Positions 14,578-23,507 of a stretch of 64,000 nucleotides of DNA are shown here, piece by piece (position 1 is the first letter of the stretch; each line of letters starts with the position of its first letter). This stretch comes from Amycolatopsis sp. GM8 (GTDB lineage: Bacteria; Actinomycetota; Actinomycetes; Mycobacteriales; Pseudonocardiaceae). Below the pieces are notes generated by a model. The model was given only the letters and a program-made list of their open reading frames with translations. It ran no database searches and was not told the origin of the DNA. The DNA is taken from contig NZ_JAJKFK010000002.1 in assembly GCF_021653975.1 (NCBI RefSeq), forward strand, positions 1,054,001 to 1,118,000. The letters run 5' to 3'. The position numbers and the translations under genes were made by a program.

Positions 14578-15208
14578 CGGCCGGCTCGGTAACCAGCGGC
14601 ACAGCAAGCGGCGCACGCAGGCGGAGCGGCGGGCGGCCACCCGCACGGCGCTGCTGGAGGCGACCGTCGAGTGTCTGGTCGAGTTCGGCTACTCGAATGT
14701 CACCGCGGCACAGATCGCCGCGCGGGCCGGTGTGACACGTGGCGCCCAGGCGCACTATTTCGCGACCAAGGCGGAACTGGTGGTCGCCGGGCTCGAGTAC
14801 GCCACCGGACGGATCATCGACCAGTTCCGCACCGATCCGCCACACGGTCCGACCGAAGTGGAAACCGTGATGGCGCTGGTGGATCGGCTGTGGGCGCTGC
14901 ACGACGGCGCGACCTTCACCGCGCTCGTCGAGTTGTGGCTGGGCAGCCGCACCGATCCCGAGCTGCGCCGGCACGTGCACCGCCTGAACAAGGAGCTCAC
15001 CACCGGCATGAGCGAGATCCTGACCCAGGTCGCCCCCGATTTCCTGAACAGACCGCGCGGCGCCTCGGTGATGCTGACCGCACTCGCCGCGATCCGGGGC
15101 GTCGTCCTGATGAGCTTCGTCTCCAGCACGCGGACGACCACCGCACTGTGGACGGTCACGCGCGGCGAGATCGGGGAACTGGCCGCGGACGCGATCGGAC
15201 GCTCATGA
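14570..15208 (+). CDS. TetR-family transcriptional regulator
   Basis: From GTG 14570 the product is 212 aa. The HTH is TAAQIAARAGVTRGAQAHYF, preceded by RRTQAERRAATRTALLEATV, clearly TetR. The C-terminal domain includes LVDRLWALHDGATFTALVEL. The open frame extends back to 14444, but no ribosome site supports an earlier start. A 27-codon ORF in another frame overlaps the start region and might be a frameshifted N-terminus. Target genes are not obvious: the neighbour upstream is GlxA and downstream is a bidirectional terminator. Confidence 0.8.
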   Translation: MADGRLGNQRHSKRRTQAERRAATRTALLEATVECLVEFGYSNVTAAQIAARAGVTRGAQAHYFATKAELVVAGLEYATGRIIDQFRTDPPHGPTEVETVMALVDRLWALHDGATFTALVELWLGSRTDPELRRHVHRLNKELTTGMSEILTQVAPDFLNRPRGASVMLTALAAIRGVVLMSFVSSTRTTTALWTVTRGEIGELAADAIGRS

Positions 15209-15261
15209 CCCCCGGGTGTCGCGGGAACATACCTGCCCGCCTGTATATTTCCCTGTGGTTT

Positions 15262-15300
15262 CGGGTGACCGGAACGCGCAGGGGGCGTTCCGGTCACCCG
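15262..15300. terminator. Bidirectional terminator
   Basis: CGGGTGACCGGAACGC (15262-15277) is perfectly complementary to 15285-15300, giving a 16-bp stem with a 7-base loop between the convergent TetR and GGDEF-EAL genes. Confidence 0.88.
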
Positions 15301-15314
15301 CGCCGCCAGTCACG

Positions 15315-18044
15315 TTACTTCCACAACTCCTTGGCGGGCTTGGGTTTTCCGAGGTAGTACCCCTGCGCCTGGTCGCAACCCAGTTCTCGCAACAGGTTCA
15401 GCTGTGCCTCGGTCTCCACGCCCTCCGCGACCACCGTCAGCTGCACGGCATGCGCCATCGCGATGATGCTCGTCACGATCGCCTCGGCATCAGCCGATTC
15501 GCCCAGCCGCATCACGAAGGACCGGTCGATCTTCAGAGTGTCCAAAGTGAGCCGTTGCAACTGGGCGAGTGACGAGTAGCCGGTGCCGAAGTCGTCGATC
15601 GCGAGCCGGACCCCGAGTTCACGCAGCGCGGCCAGCGCTTCGCTGGCCAATGCGGAGTCGCGCATCAGCGCACTTTCCGTGATCTCCAGGCACAATGCCT
15701 TGGCCGGCAGGCCGTTGTCGCGCAGCGCGCGCTCCACGTCCGGGATCAACGTCGGGTCGTCGAGCTGCCGGGTGGACAGGTTGATCTTGAGATCGACGTC
15801 GATCCCCTGCGCCCGCCGTGCCGCCAGCTCCTCCGTGGCCACCCGCAGCACGTGCGAGCCGAGCTGGTTGATGAGGTCGCTTTCCTCGGCCAGCGGGATG
15901 AACTCCGTCGGGGGCACCGCGCCGTGCACCGGATGCGTCCACCGCAGCAGGCCTTCGACCGCGACCATCTTGTTCGTGCGCAGATCGACCACTGGCTGGT
16001 AAGCGGCCCACAGCTTGCCGAGCCGCACCGCGTCGCGCAGGTCCTGTTCGAGTCGCAGCCGTCGCTGCATCCGGCGCCGCAGCTCCACGTCGAAGAACTC
16101 GTACCGGCTCCGGCCGAGCGTTTTCGCTTGGTACATCGCGACATCCGCGTCGCGCAGCAACTCGTCGGCGGTGCGCGGATCCCCGCGCGTGGCGAGCACG
16201 ATGCCGATGCTGGCGTCCACATGCAACTTCCGGCCGTCCACCGAGATCGGCCGGGTGAGCGATTCGCGCAGGTGCTCGGTGAGCGCCTTGACCTCCGGGG
16301 TGCCCTGCATCTCGGACGCGATCACGACGAACTCGTCCCCGCCGAGCCTGCCCACCACGTCGTCGGCGCGCACCGCCCGGCGCAGCCGCTCACCGGCGAT
16401 CTTGAGCACCCGGTCGCCGACCGCGTGCCCGAGGGAGTCGTTGATGACCTTGAACTTGTCGAGGTCGATGAACAGCACCGCGGTCGAGGTGCGGTCCGGG
16501 CCGTGCAGCCGCGCGGACAGCTCGTCGAGCACCAGCGTCCGGTTCGCCAGGCTGGTCAGCGGGTCGTGCGTCGCGTCGTGCTCGAGGCGCTCGCCGATCG
16601 CCCGACGCTCGGTGATGTCGGTGAAGGACAGCACGAACGCGCTCGTGTCGTTGTCCTCGGGCGTCATCGCGCGGCACGACGACGACAGCCACACGTTGCG
16701 CCCGTCGCGGCGCAGCACCCGCACCACCCGGCCCTGCTGCGCGACCCCGGTGCGGCGGACCTGCGCCGACGGGTACTCGCTCGGCGACACCTGCAGGCCG
16801 GATTCGTCGTAGATCGGCCATTGGTGCGGGGACGAGCCGATCATCGTCGACGCGGGGATGCCGAGGATCCGTTCCGCCGCGGGGTTCGCGGAGACGACGA
16901 GCCCGCCCGAGCTGATCACCAGCACGCCTTCGTCGAGCGACGCGACCACCGTGCTGTACTGCCGTTCCGCCCGCCGCCGCGCCGTCTCGTCGGCGCAGAC
17001 CAGGACGTAGCCGTCGTCCATCTTGGCCACCGCGACCCGGACGCTCAGCCCGGCGCCGTCGGCCGAGCGATGCGTCTCCTGGCTCACCCCGCCGTCCGCG
17101 AACACCGCCGCCGGGTCGAGCGGTGCGCCGACCAGTTCGCCGACCTTGCGGCCCAGCGCGCCCGCCGCGGGCAGCCCGTAGATGGCCTCCGCTGCCGGGT
17201 TCCAGCTGGTCACGCGGCCCTCGGCGTCGGTGGCGATGAGGGCGTCGCTGACGTGCTGGACGAGCGCGGCCTGGTACCGCAGCGCGGCTTCGGCGGTCTT
17301 CTGCGCGCTGATGTCGCGCATGATCACCTGGAACGCGGCGCGGCCCATCCAGGTGGTGCGGACCGAGACGACCTCCATCACCGAACGCGTGCCGTCGGGG
17401 CGCACTATGCCCGCCTCGGCCGGTTCCGACGTGGCGCCGGGCGTGCTCAGCTTGCTGAGCCGGGCGAACATCTCCGCCTGCGTCAGGGTGTCCACGTAGT
17501 CGGTGATCGGCTTGCCCAGCAGCGCCGTCGCCTCCCCGCCCGCGAACCGGACGGTGGCCGGGTTGGCGTAGACGATCGCGCCGTCCTGGTGCACGACGAT
17601 CATGTCCGGGCTCAGCTCGACCAGCAGCCGGTAGCGGTCGGCAAGATCGGCGAGTTCGCGGCGGTCTTCGTGCCGGTCGGTGACGTTGAGCACGATTCCG
17701 ACCAGGTGTCCCTCGGCGCGCCGGGCGGTGAACCTGAGCCAGCGCGTCTCGCCGTCGGCGGTCTCGTAGGACTTCTCCAGCTCGAGGTCGTCCCACACGT
17801 CGGTACTGCGGACGGTGACCACGAGCGGGTTGATCAGCTCGGCCAGCCGGGCCCGCACCTCGGATTCACCCACGCCGGGGAGGCCGAGCAGCTCGTCGAG
17901 CCCGGCTCGCCAGGACAGCTCTTCGGTGGCCAGGTCGAAGGACCACACGACGCCGCGTCCGGCCGCGAGTGCCAGGTCGATGACCTGCTCGTGTTCGAGC
18001 GGCATTGTGGCGGGACCCTCCGCGCCGTTGGCGTTTGCGTCCAT
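15315..18044 (-). CDS. PAS-GGDEF-EAL cyclic-di-GMP signalling protein
   Basis: This 909-aa cytoplasmic protein has about four PAS-type sensor segments (to about residue 480), a diguanylate cyclase domain (about 480-640) and a phosphodiesterase domain (about 655-905). The cyclase motif GGDEF is intact and is preceded at the correct distance by RADD, an inhibitory I-site (RxxD). In the EAL domain the motif reads EGL instead of EAL, but the other catalytic elements remain: INLS, LEITES, IDDFGTGYSSL, KIDRSF, VAEGVE and QGYYLGKP. Both activities are therefore possible. Such proteins control development in actinobacteria through c-di-GMP. There is no membrane segment, so the PAS domains probably sense an intracellular ligand or redox state. 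Confidence 0.92.
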   Translation of the reverse strand: MDANANGAEGPATMPLEHEQVIDLALAAGRGVVWSFDLATEELSWRAGLDELLGLPGVGESEVRARLAELINPLVVTVRSTDVWDDLELEKSYETADGETRWLRFTARRAEGHLVGIVLNVTDRHEDRRELADLADRYRLLVELSPDMIVVHQDGAIVYANPATVRFAGGEATALLGKPITDYVDTLTQAEMFARLSKLSTPGATSEPAEAGIVRPDGTRSVMEVVSVRTTWMGRAAFQVIMRDISAQKTAEAALRYQAALVQHVSDALIATDAEGRVTSWNPAAEAIYGLPAAGALGRKVGELVGAPLDPAAVFADGGVSQETHRSADGAGLSVRVAVAKMDDGYVLVCADETARRRAERQYSTVVASLDEGVLVISSGGLVVSANPAAERILGIPASTMIGSSPHQWPIYDESGLQVSPSEYPSAQVRRTGVAQQGRVVRVLRRDGRNVWLSSSCRAMTPEDNDTSAFVLSFTDITERRAIGERLEHDATHDPLTSLANRTLVLDELSARLHGPDRTSTAVLFIDLDKFKVINDSLGHAVGDRVLKIAGERLRRAVRADDVVGRLGGDEFVVIASEMQGTPEVKALTEHLRESLTRPISVDGRKLHVDASIGIVLATRGDPRTADELLRDADVAMYQAKTLGRSRYEFFDVELRRRMQRRLRLEQDLRDAVRLGKLWAAYQPVVDLRTNKMVAVEGLLRWTHPVHGAVPPTEFIPLAEESDLINQLGSHVLRVATEELAARRAQGIDVDLKINLSTRQLDDPTLIPDVERALRDNGLPAKALCLEITESALMRDSALASEALAALRELGVRLAIDDFGTGYSSLAQLQRLTLDTLKIDRSFVMRLGESADAEAIVTSIIAMAHAVQLTVVAEGVETEAQLNLLRELGCDQAQGYYLGKPKPAKELWK

Positions 18045-18181
18045 GGTCCGTCCGATCCGCCGAGTTCGCCGAGCTCTGTCGTTACTCCGTTCGGGGTACG
18101 ACTATCGAGCGAATGCACTCTTCCCGTCGCTCCAAGCTTGCCACGGCAAGTGATGTGAAGTCGCTGGTCGTTGCCGTAAGA

Positions 18182-18205
18182 GATCCGTTCTGCTCCGAAC
18201 GGATC
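18182..18205. promoter_or_regulatory. Perfect 9-bp dyad upstream of the orphan ketosynthase
   Basis: GATCCGTTC (18182-18190) and GAACGGATC (18197-18205) form an exact inverted repeat with a 6-base centre, about 30 bp before the ketosynthase start and between divergent genes. It looks like the operator of a dimeric repressor. The inner half-site CCGTT is like that of the TetR operators at 9.7 kb, but no regulator gene adjoins it. Confidence 0.6.
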
Positions 18206-18236
18206 GTAGAGGTAACGAACAGAAGGGGCGAGTGTG

Positions 18237-19394
18237 ATGAACTCGCAAAAAATCGGTATTTGCGGAATCGGTGCGGTCACCGCTTATGGCTGGGGCCGTG
18301 AAGTGCTCTGGGACGGCCTGTTCTCGGGCAAGTCGGCGGCCACTTTGGAAGGTGGTTACGGCGAGAATTGCGACGAGATGGCCTGGGTCGCGAAGGTGCC
18401 CGACGGCGGGAATCCGGTGGACGGGCGCGGCCGGTTCGCGCGTGCCATGCGGGCGTCGGCGCGGGAAGCCATAGCCGACGCCGAGGTCCGCGGCTGGCGG
18501 CCCGGTCGCAGGGTGGGCCTGCTGCACGCGGTCGTGCTGGGCGAGGTCGATCTCTGGCGTGAGCTCTACCGTGAGCGGCACAGCGTCAAGGCGCGCGAGT
18601 ACCTGGCGCTGATGCCGTCCACGCCGATGTCCACGTTCATGCAGGAGTACGGCTTCCACGGTCCCGCGATGAACGTGTCGGCGATGTGCGCGTCCGGCAA
18701 CGCCGGGATGCTCACCGCGAAGGCCTGGCTCGATGCCGGCATCGTCGACGACGTCGTGTTCGTCGCGACGGATCTGTCGCTGGTGCCGGAGAACGTGCTG
18801 CATTTCGTGCGGCTCGGGGTCGCGATCACGGACACCGAACCGCTCGACGCGTGCCGCCCGTTCCAGGAGGGCAGCCGCGGGTTCTGCATGGGCGAGGCCG
18901 CCGTGTCGTTCGTGCTGTCCCGCAATGCGGACCGGCCGTACGCGCGGACGCTCGGTGGCGCGATGTCGCACGACGCGCACCATGTGACGTCGATCGACAT
19001 GGGCCTCGACCACGTCCGCGGCTGTTTCCGGGACGCGCTGAGCAACGCGGGCGTGCCGGCCTCGGCCGTGCGCTACCTCAACGCGCACGGTCCGGGCACG
19101 AAACAGTGCGACCACGCGGAGGCCACCATGCTGGAAGAGCTCTTCAGCGCCGACACCGGGATCTACTCGGTGAAGCCGCTGGTCGGGCACTGCCAGGGTG
19201 CGGCGTCGGCCGTCGAGACGGCGGTGGCCGCGCTGGGTTACGACCGGGGCGTGCTCCCCGCACCGCCGGTCGTCGCGCCCGGGCATCCGCAGTTGCTGAA
19301 CGGCCGGACCCCGGTCGAAGACGGGTTGACCGTCAAGTCGTCACTCGGGATGGGCGGGCACAACTCCGCCGTCGTCCTTGCCCCTCCAGCGTGA
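18237..19394 (+). CDS. Orphan beta-ketoacyl synthase (FabF-like fold)
   Basis: This 385-aa condensing enzyme of the thiolase superfamily has all three catalytic residues: Cys151 in [11 protein letters not shown], His284 in NAHGPGT and His318 in [10 protein letters not shown]. The family-typical end [11 protein letters not shown] is also present. FabF enzymes extend acyl-ACP with malonyl-ACP, but the N-terminal half is divergent from housekeeping FabF (MCASGN rather than ACATG) and no acyl carrier, ketoreductase or transferase gene is nearby. A role in a specialised lipid or metabolite is possible. The start is ATG 18237 or GTG 18234, both after AAGGGG. A perfect palindrome upstream suggests tight regulation, and a hairpin follows the stop. 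Confidence 0.85.
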   Translation: MNSQKIGICGIGAVTAYGWGREVLWDGLFSGKSAATLEGGYGENCDEMAWVAKVPDGGNPVDGRGRFARAMRASAREAIADAEVRGWRPGRRVGLLHAVVLGEVDLWRELYRERHSVKAREYLALMPSTPMSTFMQEYGFHGPAMNVSAMCASGNAGMLTAKAWLDAGIVDDVVFVATDLSLVPENVLHFVRLGVAITDTEPLDACRPFQEGSRGFCMGEAAVSFVLSRNADRPYARTLGGAMSHDAHHVTSIDMGLDHVRGCFRDALSNAGVPASAVRYLNAHGPGTKQCDHAEATMLEELFSADTGIYSVKPLVGHCQGAASAVETAVAALGYDRGVLPAPPVVAPGHPQLLNGRTPVEDGLTVKSSLGMGGHNSAVVLAPPA

Positions 19395-19401
19395 CGCCGG
19401 G

Positions 19402-19437
19402 CCGCGAGGGACTCTCGCGGCAGAGGGTCCCTCGCGG
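19402..19437 (+). terminator. Hairpin terminator after the ketosynthase
   Basis: CCGCGAGGGAC (19402-19412) pairs with GTCCCTCGCGG (19427-19437). There is no long T-tract, as is common in high-GC terminators. Confidence 0.65.
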
Positions 19438-19495
19438 CGCTCGACCTGCTCGGGGATCATTGCCTCGGGCGAGTCCAGCGGGGGAGGATTTCACC

Positions 19496-21424
19496 GTGAC
19501 GGCGACCGGCGTCAAGGAGTGGTTGCTCGAAGGTGAGCACAAGCGGGCCCGGCAGCTGTCGGGAGGCGCACAGGAACAGACGCGTGAGCGCGACCATCCG
19601 TGGTGGAAGGTCATGTGCCTCACCGGCGTCGACTACTTCTCCACGCTGGGTTACCAGCCGGGTATCGCGGCGCTCGCTGCCGGACTCCTCTCACCGCTGG
19701 CGACCGTCGTGCTCGTCGTGCTGACGCTCGCCGGTGCGCTGCCGATCTACCGCCGCGTCGCCGCGGAAAGCCCGCACGGCCAGGGATCGCTGGCGATGCT
19801 GGAAAAGCTGTTGTCCCGGTGGAAGGGCAAGCTGCTCGTACTGGCGCTGCTCGGGTTCGCCGCGACCGACTTCGTCATCACGATCACCCTCTCCGCCGCC
19901 GACGCCGCCGAGCACGCCGTCGAAAACCCTTACGTGCCAAGCTTTCTGCACGGCCAGAACATGCTGATCACGCTCCTGCTGATCGCCCTGCTCGGCGCGG
20001 TGTTCCTGAAGGGCTTCGCCGAGGCGATCGGCGTCGCACTCGGGCTCGTCGCGCTGTACCTGGCGCTGAACCTGGTCGTCGTGGTGGACTCGCTGATCCA
20101 CGTGTTCTCGAGTGCGCACGTGATCGTCGACTGGCAGAACATGCTGGTCAGCCAGCACGGCAGCATCTGGGCCATGATCGGCGTCTCGCTGATCGTGTTC
20201 CCCAAGCTGGCGCTGGGCCTGTCCGGTTTCGAGACCGGCGTGTCCGTGATGCCGCTGGTGCACGGCGCGCCCGGCGACACGGAACGGGAACCGCGCGGCC
20301 GCATCCGGAACACGCGCAAGCTGCTCACCACGGCCGCGCTGATCATGAGCGCGTTCCTGATCACCAGCAGTTTCGCCACCACGGTGCTGATCCCGCAGGA
20401 GGAGTTCAGCGGCGATGGCAAGGCGAGCGGACGCGCACTGGCGTTCCTCGCGCACAGCTATCTCGGCAATGCTTTCGGCACCGTGTACGACGTCAGCACG
20501 ATCGCGATCCTGTGGTTCGCGGGTGCCTCGGCGATGGCGGGCCTGCTGAACCTCGTGCCGCGCTACCTGCCGCGGTACGGCATGGCGCCGAACTGGGCCG
20601 GCGCGACGAGGCCGCTGGTGATCGTGATCTCGGTGATCGCGTTCGTGATCACCTGGATCTTCGACGCGAGCGTCGACGCGCAGGGCGGCGCGTACGCGAC
20701 CGGTGTGCTGGTGCTGATCTCCTCGGCCGCGCTCGCGGTCACGCTGTCGGCCCACCGCCGCAAGCACTACGGCGCGTTCACCGGCTATGCCGTGATCACG
20801 GTCGTGTTCGTCTACACGACCATCGCGAACATCATCGAGCGGCCGGACGGGGTCAAGATCGCGGCGTTCTTCATCGTCGCGATCATCACGACCTCGCTGG
20901 TCTCCCGTGCGACCCGGTCGCTGGAGCTGCGCGCGGTGGACGTCGACTTCGACGCGGCCGCGCAGCGCATCCTCGACAAGGCGACGCGCAACGGGCATGT
21001 GCGGGTCATCGCGAACGAACCCGACGCGCGGAACGAGGAGGAGTACCGCGAGAAGGTGCGGGAGGCGACCGAGAACAGCCACCTGCCGCACGACTGCTCG
21101 CCGATCTTCCTGGAGGTCACCATCTCCGACGCGTCGGACTTCGAGTCGGCGCTGCACATCCACGGCGAGAAGCGGGCCGGCTACCAGATCCTGCGGGTGA
21201 AGAGCCCGTCCATCGCCAACGCGATCGCGGCGATCCTATTGCGGATCCGGGACGACACCGGGCTGCGGCCGCATGTGTATTTCGCCTGGACCGAGGGCAA
21301 CCCGCTGAAGTTCCTGGTGCGCTACCTGTTCTCCGGTGACGGCGATGTGCCGCCGGTGACACGCGAAGTGCTGCGGCGTGCCGAGCCGGACCCCGAGCGG
21401 CGACCGGTCGTGCACGTCGGCTAG
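19496..21424 (+). CDS. APC-superfamily permease with C-terminal cytoplasmic domain
   Basis: A 642-aa membrane protein. After a soluble N-terminus ([10 protein letters not shown]) comes [20 protein letters not shown], the start of an APC-type transport core of about 12 helices, followed by a 150-aa cytosolic domain with [20 protein letters not shown]. The [11 protein letters not shown] segment matches the substrate and ion-binding helix 1 of APC and K+ (KUP/KimA-like) carriers. Amino acid or potassium uptake is likely; the C-terminal domain may be regulatory. GTG 19496 is chosen because GGGAGGA lies just before it. It is probably monocistronic. Confidence 0.8.
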   Translation: MTATGVKEWLLEGEHKRARQLSGGAQEQTRERDHPWWKVMCLTGVDYFSTLGYQPGIAALAAGLLSPLATVVLVVLTLAGALPIYRRVAAESPHGQGSLAMLEKLLSRWKGKLLVLALLGFAATDFVITITLSAADAAEHAVENPYVPSFLHGQNMLITLLLIALLGAVFLKGFAEAIGVALGLVALYLALNLVVVVDSLIHVFSSAHVIVDWQNMLVSQHGSIWAMIGVSLIVFPKLALGLSGFETGVSVMPLVHGAPGDTEREPRGRIRNTRKLLTTAALIMSAFLITSSFATTVLIPQEEFSGDGKASGRALAFLAHSYLGNAFGTVYDVSTIAILWFAGASAMAGLLNLVPRYLPRYGMAPNWAGATRPLVIVISVIAFVITWIFDASVDAQGGAYATGVLVLISSAALAVTLSAHRRKHYGAFTGYAVITVVFVYTTIANIIERPDGVKIAAFFIVAIITTSLVSRATRSLELRAVDVDFDAAAQRILDKATRNGHVRVIANEPDARNEEEYREKVREATENSHLPHDCSPIFLEVTISDASDFESALHIHGEKRAGYQILRVKSPSIANAIAAILLRIRDDTGLRPHVYFAWTEGNPLKFLVRYLFSGDGDVPPVTREVLRRAEPDPERRPVVHVG

Positions 21425-21466
21425 CGAGGGTTGCACAAGTAGCGGACCTGCTACGAGGATCGGGGC

Positions 21467-22588
21467 ATGACTCCGCGCACGACACCGCCGTTTCGCGCCG
21501 ACCACGTGGGCAGCCTGCTGCGCCCCGCGAAGCTCCACGAGGCGAGGGAGAACTTCGCCAAGGGGGTGATCGATGCCGATGAGCTGCGTGCCGTCGAGGA
21601 CGAGGCGATCCGCGAGGTCGTCGAGCTGCAGCGGGCCGCCGGCCTGCAGTCCGCCACCGACGGGGAGTTCCGCCGGGCGACCTGGCACATGGATTTCATC
21701 TACCAGCTGCACGGCATCGCCAAGAGCGACGACAAGCTGCACGTCACCTTCCACAACGCCGCCGGTGACCTGGACTGGAGCCCGGCCGGGCTGAAGGTGT
21801 ACGAGAAAGTGGGCCTCGACGGCGTTATTTTCGGCCAGCATTTCGAATTCCTGAAGTCCATTGTGGACGCGCGGATCACGCCGAAGCAGACCATTCCCTC
21901 GCCCAGCATGGTCTACTATCGCGGTGGCCGGGCAGCGGTCAGCGAGTCCGTGTACCCGGATCTCGAGGAGTTCTACGACGACCTCGCCGCCGCGTATGCC
22001 AAGGAGATCGCGGGCATGGCGTCGCTCGGCTGCACGTACCTGCAGCTGGACGACACGAGCCTGGCGTACCTCAACGACCCGGAGCAGCGGGCGCTGGTGG
22101 CGCGGATGGGCGGCGACCCGGACAAGCAGCATGTGCGCAACATCAAGACGATGAACGCCGCGCTCGCGAACAAGCCCGCCGGAATGACCATCACCACGCA
22201 CCTGTGCCGCGGGAACTTCCGGTCGTCCTGGGTCGCCGAGGGCGGCTACGACTTCGTCGCGGACGCGTTGTTCAACGAGCTCAACGTGGACGGCTACTTC
22301 CTCGAATTCGACGACGCGCGGTCCGGCGGGTTCGAGCCGCTGCGGTTCGTGCCGCCGGGCAAGTACGTCGTGCTGGGCCTGGTCACCACGAAGCGCGGTG
22401 AGCTGGAGAGCGTCGACTCGCTGCGCCGGCGCATCGACGCGGCGGCCGAGTTCGTGGACATCGACCAGCTCTGCCTGTCGCCGCAGTGCGGGTTCTCCTC
22501 CACCGAGGAGGGCAACGACCTGACGGAGGACCAGCAGAAGGCGAAGCTGGAGCGAATCGTGGAAACCGCCGCTTCGGTCTGGCATTAA
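21467..22588 (+). CDS. MetE C-terminal-type methyltransferase (cobalamin-independent methionine synthase II family)
   Basis: The 373-aa protein matches the stand-alone C-terminal barrel of MetE (YxjG/YxjH-like). The N-terminus FRADHVGSLLRP and the body ELQRAAGLQSATDGEFRRAT are typical, as are ITTHLCRGNFRSSW and the closing cysteine motif QLCLSPQCGFSS. These provide the zinc ligands (His and Cys of HLC and the late Cys). Members lack the N-terminal folate domain, so they use other methyl donors or act in degradation of methylated compounds; the exact reaction is open. It lies 42 bp after the APC gene and before an IclR regulator. Confidence 0.85.
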   Translation: MTPRTTPPFRADHVGSLLRPAKLHEARENFAKGVIDADELRAVEDEAIREVVELQRAAGLQSATDGEFRRATWHMDFIYQLHGIAKSDDKLHVTFHNAAGDLDWSPAGLKVYEKVGLDGVIFGQHFEFLKSIVDARITPKQTIPSPSMVYYRGGRAAVSESVYPDLEEFYDDLAAAYAKEIAGMASLGCTYLQLDDTSLAYLNDPEQRALVARMGGDPDKQHVRNIKTMNAALANKPAGMTITTHLCRGNFRSSWVAEGGYDFVADALFNELNVDGYFLEFDDARSGGFEPLRFVPPGKYVVLGLVTTKRGELESVDSLRRRIDAAAEFVDIDQLCLSPQCGFSSTEEGNDLTEDQQKAKLERIVETAASVWH

Positions 22589-22643
22589 GGCAAGCGGCGC
22601 GGAGCGCCTCGTTCAGGGGCGGTGGTCGGGCTGGCGGGCGGGA

Positions 22644-22649
22644 TATCCT
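22644..22649 (+). promoter_or_regulatory. Leaderless -10 box of the IclR regulator
   Basis: TATCCT (22644-22649) is six bases before ATG 22656 and there is no ribosome site. This fits a leaderless transcript; the -35 region is weak. Confidence 0.5.
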
Positions 22650-22655
22650 GGGCTG

Positions 22656-23432
22656 ATGCGGCACACCTCGGCACAGGCGCCTTCGGTCGTCGACCGGGTG
22701 CTCGACGTCTTCGGCGCGTTCAGCACGGACCGGCCGGCGCTGAGCCTGTCGGAGCTGAGCCGCCGGGCCGGGCTCCCGTTGTCCACGACGCACCGGATCG
22801 TCGGCGAGCTGGCCCGGCGTGGTGCGCTGGAGCGGCAGGCGGACGGGCGGTATCGCGTCGGGCTGTGGTTGTGGGAGATCGCGTCGCTGTCGCGTGGCAT
22901 GGGGTTGCGGGACGCCGCGATGCCGTTCCTTGAGGACCTGTACGAGGCGACGCACGAGAACGTGCAGCTGGCGGTGCTCGACGCGCCCGAGGTGGTCTAC
23001 GTGGAGCGGATTTCCGGGCGCAACGCGGTCAGCGTCCTGTCGCGCGTGGGCAGCAGGCTGCACGCGCACGCGACCGGGGTCGGGCTCGTGCTGCTCGCGC
23101 ACGCCCCGGTCGAGGTGCAGGAGGAAGTGCTCGCCGGGCCGCTGAAGGCGTACACCCCGAAGACGATCTGCACCCCGGACGAGCTGCGTCGCACGCTCGC
23201 CGACGTGCGGCGCGACGGGTTCGTGATCAGCGACCGGCAGGTCGAGATGGTGTCGCTGTCGGTCGCCGCGCCGGTGTACGGGCCGGAGGACCAGGTGGTG
23301 GCGGCGATCTCGATCGTCGTGCCCGTGCGCGGACCGGAGCCGCGCGTACTCGTCCCCGCGGTGCGCGCGGCTGCCCGCGGTATCTCGCGCAGCCTCGGCG
23401 CACCCCGGGCCGTCCAGCAGCCAGTCTTCTAG
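22656..23432 (+). CDS. IclR-family regulator (probable PobR)
   Basis: 258 aa with an N-terminal winged HTH (LSELSRRAGLPLSTTHRIV at about residues 31-49) and a C-terminal IclR effector domain with LHAHATGVGLVLLAHAP and SDRQVEMVSLSVAAPVYGP. IclR proteins of this type regulate aromatic catabolism. The gene is immediately upstream of pobA in the same direction, 75 bp apart, so it most likely senses 4-hydroxybenzoate and controls pobA. Transcription probably starts at its own ATG. Confidence 0.88.
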   Translation: MRHTSAQAPSVVDRVLDVFGAFSTDRPALSLSELSRRAGLPLSTTHRIVGELARRGALERQADGRYRVGLWLWEIASLSRGMGLRDAAMPFLEDLYEATHENVQLAVLDAPEVVYVERISGRNAVSVLSRVGSRLHAHATGVGLVLLAHAPVEVQEEVLAGPLKAYTPKTICTPDELRRTLADVRRDGFVISDRQVEMVSLSVAAPVYGPEDQVVAAISIVVPVRGPEPRVLVPAVRAAARGISRSLGAPRAVQQPVF

Positions 23433-23507
23433 CCAGTGGAAGGACGGGTGTGGTTCGGCCGGGCGGCATCGCATGCTGTGGACCGGTCGAAGTTCGGGAG
23501 GTTTCAG

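Noticed and set aside
15852-18158. Very long plus-strand open frame (768 codons) opposite the GGDEF-EAL gene
   Set aside because: The predicted protein is rich in Arg/His/Ala/Gly with no domain, and the minus strand encodes a full PAS-GGDEF-EAL protein. Long antisense frames are expected at 70% GC.
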